Positions 6,815 through 11,124 of a stretch of DNA of 11,124 nt are shown piece by piece. Both the position numbers and the translations under genes were made by a program. How positions within the stretch are numbered: position 1 is the first letter of the stretch; every line of letters starts with the position of its first letter. Location: assembly GCA_016210245.1 (NCBI GenBank), contig JACQUR010000340.1, positions 1 through 11,124 of the forward strand, given 5' to 3'. Source of the DNA: Chloroflexota bacterium. Lineage in GTDB: Bacteria; Chloroflexota; UBA6077; JACQUR01. The notes below the pieces were generated by a model. The model was not told the DNA's origin, made no database searches, and saw only the letters and a list, made by a program, of their open reading frames with translations.

Positions 6815-7051
6815 ATGAGATTCGAGCTTTGGGACCTGACCACCCGCAATGTGGCCGGCTTCTTCGACACCGGGGCTGAGGCCCTCGAGGCAGTGCGCGC
6901 TGCAGTCCAGACCCATGGCCGCGCCTATGCCGAGGCGTTCGGCCTCATTCGAGAAGACACGCGCGGACGGTCCAAGACGATCGCTCACGGGGCTGAGCTC
7001 GTCGCGCGCGCCCTCACCGTGGCGCCCGGCCGGGGCCGAATCTCAGCGTAG
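6815..7051 (+). CDS. Small uncharacterised protein (78 aa)
   Basis: It starts MRFELWDLTTRNVAGFFDT and continues GAEALEAVRAAVQTHG, then LIREDTRGRSKTIAHGAEL. The pattern suggests two short beta strands, an amphipathic helix and another strand-helix unit. From memory this resembles a group of 60-80-residue hypothetical proteins common in Chloroflexota genomes, sharing an opening like MxFELWD and a middle RExxRGR; I could not verify this. It has no signal peptide, membrane segment or cysteines. Codon use is GC-rich like the large gene upstream. It lies 67 nt after the oxidoreductase and has its own candidate promoter, so it is probably an independent transcript. The function is unknown. Its stop codon overlaps the end of a possible small frame on the opposite strand. 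Confidence 0.65.
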   Translation: MRFELWDLTTRNVAGFFDTGAEALEAVRAAVQTHGRAYAEAFGLIREDTRGRSKTIAHGAELVARALTVAPGRGRISA

Positions 7052-7222
7052 CACGACCGCTGTGAAGGCTTCGCCGAAGCGCTCCTTCATTTCCCGCAGC
7101 CGCGGCCGTCCTCCCAGGCGGTAGCAACACACTGGCATACCAGGTGGCAGGACCACATCCCCGGCGCAATCCGCCTCAACGGCTATCCTGGGTATGTGAC
7201 GAGGGCTCGCGGAGACGACCAG
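7043..7222 (-). other. Possible short minus-strand coding remnant in the 7052-7306 gap
   Basis: This frame is open from an upstream TGA (7229-7231) to TGA at 7043-7045 and reads like protein: PRIAVEADCAGDVVLPPG, MPVCCYRLGGRPRLREMK, ERFGEAFTAVVLR. By eye about 70 percent of third positions are G or C, lower than the large genes nearby. The only standard starts are internal (GTG 7154-7156 giving 37 aa, ATG 7136-7138 giving 31 aa); the longer form would need CTG at 7220-7222. It ends convergently with the 78-aa gene, overlapping it by 9 nt. It may be a real tiny protein, the 3' fragment of a decayed gene, or chance. I do not recognise a family. Confidence 0.2.
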
Positions 7223-7267
7223 TCCTGTTCACGGTCGATCGTGTGAGAATCGAGGGAGGGGCTTCAA

Positions 7268-7279
7268 GCTCGCGCGAGC
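7268..7279. promoter_or_regulatory. 12-bp perfect palindrome upstream of the amidohydrolase
   Basis: GCTCGCGCGAGC is a perfect 12-bp palindrome 27 nt before the ATG at 7307. It is followed by GGGAGGA (7292-7298), a clear Shine-Dalgarno 8 nt from the start codon. The palindrome could be a repressor site or a weak hairpin in the leader. Confidence 0.3.
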
Positions 7280-7306
7280 GTTTGGAGGATCGGGAGGAAT
7301 AGCAGC

Positions 7307-8221
7307 ATGGTGATCGACGCCCACGTACACATCTGGGGCTTCCCATCCTTTATGGACCTGGACGACAAGATCAGGACTACCGAGGACCTGATCGCCTTCC
7401 GGACCAGGTATCCGCAGCTCTACCAGGCCAGGCTGACGGAGACCCCGGTCGACAATACCGACCAACTGGTCGCGGACATGGGCCGCAACGGGGTCGCGAA
7501 GGCCATCGTCCAGGCGGCGCCCGGCTACATCACCAACCAGCAGGTGGTCGCGGCGGCCCGGCGCTACCCCGACCGGCTGATCCCGCTGTTACGCCTGGGC
7601 CACGACCAGGAGGCCGCCGGCTACCTGGAAGACCCCACCCCGGCTCGAGAGCAGGCGCCTGAGGAGATCGTGTCCTGCATCGAGCAGCTCGGCGTGCGTG
7701 GAGTGGGGGAGACCTTCGTGCGGGCGCTGACCAACGAGATCCACCCGGAGAAGATCGCCCGCGACCTCGCCCCGATCATGGAGACCCTGGCCAGGTACCG
7801 CCTGCCGATCCTGTTCCCCACCGCCTGGTCCCAGTTTCCGGGCGCGCTCTACTACGGCAATCCGATCTTCGTGGACGAGGTCGCGGCCAGGTTCCCCCAG
7901 GTGCCGATCGTGCTCACCAAGATGGGGCGAGGCATCCAGACCTACTTCGACATGGCCCTCACCGTGGCGCTGCGAAACGTGAACGTCTACTTCGACACGG
8001 TAGGCACCACCGGCGCCCACCTGCGCCAGGCGATCGACAGGATCGGGGCCGAGCGGATCATGTTCGGCACCGACTGGTCGGCCACCTGGCGCTGGGTGCG
8101 CGAGCCCCAGAACCTGCACGCGCTCCGCATGAAGGCCCTGGACGAGGCGCAGCTCTCGGAGAGCGAGCGCGAGCAGATCCTGTGGAAGACGGCCTCGCGC
8201 CTGTTCAGGCTGGACGAGTAG
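7307..8221 (+). CDS. Amidohydrolase-2 family protein with altered active site
   Basis: A 304-residue TIM-barrel protein of the amidohydrolase-2 group (PF04909; family members include ACMSD-type decarboxylases and lactone or amide hydrolases). Supporting features are the N-terminal metal motif DAHVH (His6, His8), the middle LGVRGVGE segment, and the C-terminal IMFGTDW with Asp256, followed by the usual helical end (SESEREQILWKTASRLF). Two canonical active-site histidines are missing: the strand-5 position is Pro171 (PILFPTAW) and the strand-6 position is Lys205 (VLTKMGRG), where relatives have HTG- and HMG-like motifs. The metal site is therefore reduced to HxH plus Asp, so activity may differ or be lost. 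The ATG is supported by GGGAGGA 8 nt upstream. It lies 10 nt before the next gene. Confidence 0.85.
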   Translation: MVIDAHVHIWGFPSFMDLDDKIRTTEDLIAFRTRYPQLYQARLTETPVDNTDQLVADMGRNGVAKAIVQAAPGYITNQQVVAAARRYPDRLIPLLRLGHDQEAAGYLEDPTPAREQAPEEIVSCIEQLGVRGVGETFVRALTNEIHPEKIARDLAPIMETLARYRLPILFPTAWSQFPGALYYGNPIFVDEVAARFPQVPIVLTKMGRGIQTYFDMALTVALRNVNVYFDTVGTTGAHLRQAIDRIGAERIMFGTDWSATWRWVREPQNLHALRMKALDEAQLSESEREQILWKTASRLFRLDE

Positions 8222-8237
8222 GCCATCTCCAATGGCC
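8221..8237 (+). promoter_or_regulatory. Dyad GGCCAT-CTCCA-ATGGCC over the start codon of the next gene
   Basis: A 6-bp stem with a 5-nt loop begins at the last base of the amidohydrolase stop codon and contains the ATG of the downstream gene (8232-8234) in its 3' arm. It would hide that start codon in RNA. There is no T-run, so it is not a typical terminator. The downstream gene lacks a Shine-Dalgarno, so translation may depend on ribosomes arriving from the amidohydrolase. Confidence 0.35.
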
Positions 8238-8822
8238 GGTGGGCCATCCAGCAGCGCGCCAAGCCCGGTAGTTCAGACGCTGCGAGCCCACGGCCTCCGG
8301 AAAGCCGTGGCCCAGGCGATAGAAGCTCTGGGCCAACTGCTACAGGCCAGCACCATGCTCCACGGCACCGAGTTTGCGGCGATGGTTGACGCGGCGACGG
8401 GGACCAGAGTGGGTGGAATCCTGCAGGGGACTGCCAGTGGTGTCGATATCAGCCCTTTGCTGCAAGCACTTATGCCAGGGCGCCGCTACGTGAGTTTGCA
8501 TACCCATCCGGGCAGTTCTGCCTTCTCAGATGCAGATGGCGCACTCCTTGCTCGCTATCCGGCTATTCGTACTCTGGTGGTAGTGGGGGCAAACGGAACG
8601 AGGTATCTCCTGAACAAGAGGTCAGGGATGCTGTTGCCAACACCCGACGCCGTGGAGGTGGCCTGGAACGCTGAGTACCTGAACCTTCGCCCGCACTATC
8701 GGACTCTGGTCCAGTCTGGTGCGATGACGACTCAAGCAGCTTGGCTGGGGTTGACCAATGCCATCTGGCAGAGCATAGCGCCGCAACTTGGTTTGCGCTA
8801 TGATCGAATTCTGCCTCCGTAG
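8232..8822 (+). CDS. Predicted JAMM/MPN-like metalloprotein
   Basis: A 196-residue protein whose central region carries H90-T-H92-P-x5-S99-x2-D102 (YVSLHTHPGSSAFSDAD), matching the zinc-binding JAMM signature except that six rather than seven residues separate the second His and the Ser. A candidate upstream glutamate is Glu47 (HGTEFAAMVD), followed by strand-like segments RVGGILQG and IRTLVVVGANGTRYLL, as expected for an MPN/JAB fold. JAMM proteins cleave isopeptide or peptide bonds; bacterial forms occur in phage and defence contexts, but no phage or ubiquitin-like partner is recognised here. The C-terminal 60 residues are not assigned. No Shine-Dalgarno precedes the ATG, and a GTG at codon 26 is an alternative start. 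Base composition is visibly less GC-rich than its left neighbours. It lies 20 nt before the next small gene, suggesting an operon. Confidence 0.6.
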   Translation: MAGGPSSSAPSPVVQTLRAHGLRKAVAQAIEALGQLLQASTMLHGTEFAAMVDAATGTRVGGILQGTASGVDISPLLQALMPGRRYVSLHTHPGSSAFSDADGALLARYPAIRTLVVVGANGTRYLLNKRSGMLLPTPDAVEVAWNAEYLNLRPHYRTLVQSGAMTTQAAWLGLTNAIWQSIAPQLGLRYDRILPP

Positions 8823-8841
8823 CGGAAGTGGAGGAAGCATC

Positions 8842-9048
8842 ATGGCTCGCAAGAGACGATGGCCAACGCCCAAGGAAATCCTGGAGAACGTCGAGAGGGG
8901 CATCGTTGACGATAGGAAGATCGCGGTGCCCTCATTCGACTTGGAGCCGTGGGAGGTCCTCGGCCTGCCGGAGCCCGAGGAGGCTCCAGAAAGACCGGAG
9001 GCAGCGGAGGCACTACCCAGGAAGGCCAGAAAGGCCAAGAAGCGCTAG
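8842..9048 (+). CDS. Small uncharacterised protein (68 aa), first copy of duplicated module
   Basis: The protein starts MARKRRWPTPKEILENVE, continues with GIVDDRKIAVPSFDLEPWE and VLGLPEPEEAPERPEAAE, and ends in a basic tail (PRKARKAKKR). It looks like one amphipathic helix, a short extended segment with the invariant-looking DLEPWE-LGLPEP core, an acidic proline-rich stretch and a positively charged end. I do not recognise a family. ATG 8842 is preferred to the ATG at 8788 because GGAGGA (8830-8835) lies 6 nt upstream; the extra 18 residues would overlap the JAMM gene. The module reappears as the C-terminal part of the next protein. Its place directly after a metalloprotease-like gene suggests a partner, an inhibitor or a substrate, which is inference only. 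Confidence 0.65.
   Translation: MARKRRWPTPKEILENVERGIVDDRKIAVPSFDLEPWEVLGLPEPEEAPERPEAAEALPRKARKAKKR
8858..9009 (+). repeat. Duplicated 152-bp segment, copy A
   Basis: This segment matches 9466-9617 without gaps over 152 bp, with 24 differences by hand count (about 84 percent identity). It covers most of the 68-aa gene. Many differences fall at third codon positions, pointing to selection on protein sequence after duplication. Confidence 0.85.
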
Positions 9049-9110
9049 TGTTGAGGCAAGCGAGGCAATTTCTACGAAGCCAAGCAGTCGACAGGGCGGG
9101 ACATCGAGCG

Positions 9111-9650
9111 ATGGCTGTCACCTTGAGGTTCAGGCCGGTCCTCTTCGGGCCTCTCGCCAAACCGACTACGGTTTTCTATGTGGCGGAAGGGCCCGGTGGC
9201 CAGGTCTTCTTTCGAGAGTTCGAGTTCGCGCGGCCACTCGCTGTTGCCCTTGATATGGTGACCGTCGAGGACCTGCCCGATCCCTACAGGAGTAGCGGTG
9301 CTGCCGCCAGCATCCTGCCAGTGCAGGAGGTCACGGCCGAGACCGCCGCGGAGGCCCACAAGCGCATGACTGATGTGCTCGGCGCACTCCGCCTGCAGGG
9401 TGCGCCGCGCACATCGCAGGAGCAGGGGACTCCGCCACGCCGGCGTCGCATGGATCGCGAGAGTCGATGGCCAACATTCGAGGAAACCATGGAGAACGTC
9501 GAGAAGGGAATTATTGACGACAGGACGATCGCAGTTCCCCCATACGACCTTGAGCCATGGGAGATCCTCGGCCTGCCGGAGCCCGGGGAGGCTCCAGAAA
9601 GGCCGGAGTCGGCGGAGCCGGCACCAGCAAAGAAGGCCAGGAAGCACTAG
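9111..9650 (+). CDS. Uncharacterised two-part protein (179 aa) with C-terminal copy of the module
   Basis: The N-terminal part (about 1-95; MAVTLRFRPVLFGPLAKPTT, VFYVAEGPGGQVFFREFEFA, then MVTVEDLPDPYRS and EVTAETAAEAHKRMTDVLGAL) looks like a beta-rich domain followed by a helix and is not recognised. A Gln/Arg-rich linker (about 96-113) joins it to a C-terminal module from MDRESRWPTFEETMENVE to PAKKARKH that is a clear paralogue of the preceding 68-residue protein, including DLEPWE and LGLPEP. Copy B has its own ATG at 9450-9452 but no Shine-Dalgarno there, so I read it as fused. The start at ATG 9111 is preferred; GTG 9048-9050, overlapping the previous stop as TAGTG, would add 21 residues and imply translational coupling. 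The function is unknown. Confidence 0.6.
   Translation: MAVTLRFRPVLFGPLAKPTTVFYVAEGPGGQVFFREFEFARPLAVALDMVTVEDLPDPYRSSGAAASILPVQEVTAETAAEAHKRMTDVLGALRLQGAPRTSQEQGTPPRRRRMDRESRWPTFEETMENVEKGIIDDRTIAVPPYDLEPWEILGLPEPGEAPERPESAEPAPAKKARKH
9466..9617 (+). repeat. Duplicated 152-bp segment, copy B
   Basis: This is the partner of 8858-9009: same length, same reading frame relative to the module, about 84 percent identical by hand count. The two copies lie about 456 bp apart in direct orientation, so recombination between them would delete the N-terminal part of the 179-aa gene and leave one module gene. Confidence 0.85.
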
Positions 9651-9674
9651 ACCGCCGGGGCCGTGAAGCGGCAG

Positions 9675-9740
9675 GGGGTAGTAGGATGCCCGGGGAGCAG
9701 CACGGTGTCCCGTGCTGCGCCCCTGGCATCCCACTACCTC
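9675..9740. terminator. Long imperfect hairpin between convergent genes
   Basis: Stem segments are GTAGT/ACTAC, GGATGCC/GGCATCC, GGGG/CCCC and GCAGCACGG/CCGTGCTGC, each separated by a single mismatch, closed by a TGTC loop (9706-9709). Two or three further outer pairs are possible. It starts 24 nt after the 179-aa gene's stop and overlaps the stop codon of the FAD-subunit gene (9734-9736). It is symmetrical, so it could block transcription from both sides, but neither side has a T-run and it is not a textbook intrinsic terminator. Confidence 0.55.
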
Positions 9741-10705
9741 AGTTCCAGCACTGCGCGCCGCACCAGCCCTCTGGCCAGGCCGACCTTGTAGGCGTTGTCC
9801 TTGAGGGGGCGGGCGCTGGATAACGCTGCCGCGGCCGCGGCGCGCGCCGCGGCCGGGTTGGCGCGGGCACCGACCAGGAGGGTTTCCGCCTCCCGCGCTC
9901 GCCAGGGGACTGTGGCCACGCCCCCGAGGACCAGGCGGGCGGCACGGATCGTGTCGCCCGCTACCCGCACCCACAGGGCCACGCTGGCCAGGGCGAAATC
10001 CCAGCTCGCCCGCTCCATCGCCTTCAGGAACACACTGCGCCCGGCCTCGGCCGAGGCCGCAATCCGCACTTCCGCCAGCACCTCCCGCGGCCCGAGGGCG
10101 TTGAGCCGCCAGTGGTCGGGCTCGGGGCGGGTCAAGAACTGCTCGATCGGCAGCACCCGCTCGCCCTGGGGCCCGTGCAGGTGGACGGTCGCATCCAGCG
10201 CCACCAGCGCCGTGGCCAGGTCGGAGGGCTGGACGGTGTGGCACGGCCCGCCATCCAGCACGGCGTGGTACGGGTTCTCGCCCTGCTCGGCCGGGCAGGC
10301 GGCGCCGCCGCGCAGGTAGCAGGGGAACCCGCCTCGGTAGTACCAGCAGCGGCTGGACTGGCACAGGTTGCCGCCCAGCGTGGCCATGTTGCGCAGTTGC
10401 GGGGAAGCGGCCAGCTCCGCGGCCTGGCTCAGGGCGGTGTAGCGCTCCCGCACGAGCGTGCGGTGGGCGAGCTCGCCCAGGGTCACCAGCGCCCCCAGGC
10501 GCAGCCCGCGCTGCGGGTCGTACACGATGCCGCGCAGCGCGGCCAGCGGCTTCACGTCCAGCACGCGCTCCGGCTGGACCAGGCCAGCCTTCATCTCCGT
10601 CAGCAGGTCCGTCCCGCCGGCCAGGATGCGGGTCCGCCAGTCCTCGTCCAGCGCGCCCAGGGCAGCCGGCAGGTCAGCAGGGGTGAGGTGGACGAACGCG
10701 CGCAC
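9734..10705 (-). CDS. FAD subunit of a xanthine-oxidase-family molybdenum hydroxylase, with [4Fe-4S] loop
   Basis: A 323-residue FAD-binding medium subunit (CoxM/XdhB/PaoB family). FAD-binding motifs are ILAGGTDLL (27-35) and NMATLGGNL (106-114). Residues 115-155 form the cysteine-rich insertion QSSRCWYYRGGFPCYLRGG...ACPAEQGENPYHAVLDGGPC, with Cys120, 129, 137 and 155 plus Cys115. This matches the extra [4Fe-4S] loop of PaoB (YagS)-type and 4-hydroxybenzoyl-CoA reductase beta-type subunits. VQPSDLATALVALDA and the CO-dehydrogenase flavoprotein C-terminal domain (LKAMERASWDFALASVAL... LVLGGVA) follow. It passes electrons between the iron-sulfur subunit and an acceptor. The GTG start at 10703-10705 overlaps the upstream stop by one base (TAGTG), so the pair is translationally coupled. 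The [2Fe-2S] subunit gene is not in the window. The substrate is not predictable from this subunit. Confidence 0.92.
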   Translation of the reverse strand: MRAFVHLTPADLPAALGALDEDWRTRILAGGTDLLTEMKAGLVQPERVLDVKPLAALRGIVYDPQRGLRLGALVTLGELAHRTLVRERYTALSQAAELAASPQLRNMATLGGNLCQSSRCWYYRGGFPCYLRGGAACPAEQGENPYHAVLDGGPCHTVQPSDLATALVALDATVHLHGPQGERVLPIEQFLTRPEPDHWRLNALGPREVLAEVRIAASAEAGRSVFLKAMERASWDFALASVALWVRVAGDTIRAARLVLGGVATVPWRAREAETLLVGARANPAAARAAAAAALSSARPLKDNAYKVGLARGLVRRAVLELR

Positions 10706-11124
10706 TAGCTCGCCCCCCGCAGCAAGCAGTGTACCTCGTCCGGGGTCAGCGGGATGCGGGTGACCGGGCGACCGAGGGCGTGGGCGACGGCGTTGGCAAT
10801 GGCGGGCGCGGTTGGGATGATGGGCGGCTCGCCGATGCCCTTGGCCCCCAGGCTAGTGGCCACCGGATCCGGCTGGCCGACGAAGCGGTGCTCGATGGGC
10901 GGCACGTCCAGCACGGTCGGCAGCTTGTACTCCTCCAGGTTGGGGTTGAGCACCCGGCCGGTGCCGCGGTCCACCCAGCGCCGCTCCAGCAGCCCGTAGC
11001 CCAGGCCCTGGACCACGCCCCCCTGCACCTGGCTGCCGGCCTGGAGCGGGTTGATGATCCGCCCGCTCTCGTGGACCGCCACCAGGCGAAGCACGCGCAC
11101 CGCGCCGCTCTCCACGTCCACCTC
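10705..11124 (-). CDS. Molybdopterin-binding large subunit of the hydroxylase, C-terminal part
   Basis: The gene is cut by the right window edge; about 139 C-terminal residues are visible. AVHESGRIINPLQAGSQVQGG matches the HDxGRxINPxxxxGQxxGG region of CoxL/XdhA/PaoC subunits. It is followed by GLGYGLLE, NLEEYKLPTVLDVP, and GAKGIGEPPIIPTAPAIANA, in which the Glu of GIGEPP corresponds to the catalytic base of this family. The C-terminus (TRIPLTPDEV) is complete. It is the catalytic subunit that hydroxylates an aldehyde, aromatic or N-heterocyclic substrate at the molybdenum-cytosine-dinucleotide centre; the selective residues lie outside the window. It overlaps the FAD-subunit start by one base. 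Confidence 0.92.
   Translation of the reverse strand, partial: EVDVESGAVRVLRLVAVHESGRIINPLQAGSQVQGGVVQGLGYGLLERRWVDRGTGRVLNPNLEEYKLPTVLDVPPIEHRFVGQPDPVATSLGAKGIGEPPIIPTAPAIANAVAHALGRPVTRIPLTPDEVHCLLRGAS

Noticed and set aside
4207..6870. 887-codon open frame on the minus strand opposite the molybdopterin oxidoreductase
   Set aside because: It is an antisense shadow typical of high-GC genes; its His/Gly/Arg/Val-rich sequence has no domain motifs, while the plus strand has clear family motifs.
8788..8841. Earlier ATG for the 68-aa protein (86 aa)
   Set aside because: It lies inside the JAMM gene, lacks a Shine-Dalgarno, and the second copy of the module has no counterpart to the extra residues.
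9072..10364. 430-codon minus-strand frame across the FAD subunit and the 179-aa gene
   Set aside because: It is Arg/Pro/Ala-rich out-of-frame translation of the FAD-subunit gene and runs antisense through the duplicated module; no recognisable motifs.

Overview
The window looks like bacterial chromosomal DNA of high GC content (GC-rich third codon positions in most genes). The gene content is molybdenum, iron and selenium enzymes, an ABC importer and short uncharacterised proteins. Intergenic heptamer arrays and short palindromes add to this. Together they suggest an uncultured, soil- or groundwater-type bacterium, perhaps Chloroflexota. That assignment rests on general impression, not on a phylogenetic marker. 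No rRNA, tRNA, transposase or CRISPR array was seen.

Region 1 (1-3902, minus strand) reads right to left as one likely operon: an ABC-transporter ATPase (FbpC/PotA type), an overlapping lipoprotein solute-binding protein, then a GrdB-family protein. The GrdB reading frame is interrupted by an in-frame TGA at 424-426. This TGA sits in the family's selenocysteine motif (LTST-U-GNCTRCG), and a small SECIS-like hairpin lies just downstream, so I annotate one 442-residue selenoprotein (154-1482). No permease and no other glycine-reductase subunit is present. The stop codons of both the solute-binding protein and the GrdB gene lie inside inverted heptamer-repeat arrays.

Region 2 (3903-4191) is a divergent promoter region. 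Credible -35/-10 pairs point both ways, and a structured leader precedes the rightward gene. Region 3 (4192-8221, plus strand) holds a large cytoplasmic molybdopterin oxidoreductase of the DMSO-reductase family, a 78-residue protein that is probably leaderless, and an amidohydrolase-2 family protein lacking two of the usual active-site histidines.

Region 4 (8232-9650, plus strand) is a block of lower GC content than its flanks. It holds a predicted JAMM/MPN-like metalloprotein followed by two small proteins that share a duplicated module of about 50 residues (about 84 percent identical at DNA level by hand count). It is the least explained part of the window and could be a laterally acquired cassette.

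Region 5 (9675-11124, minus strand) ends in a long hairpin between convergent genes. It encodes the FAD subunit (with a four-cysteine iron-sulfur loop) and the C-terminal part of the molybdopterin subunit of a xanthine-oxidase-family hydroxylase. Both the selenoprotein and two molybdenum enzyme types are encoded within 11 kb, but nothing in the sequence links them in one pathway.
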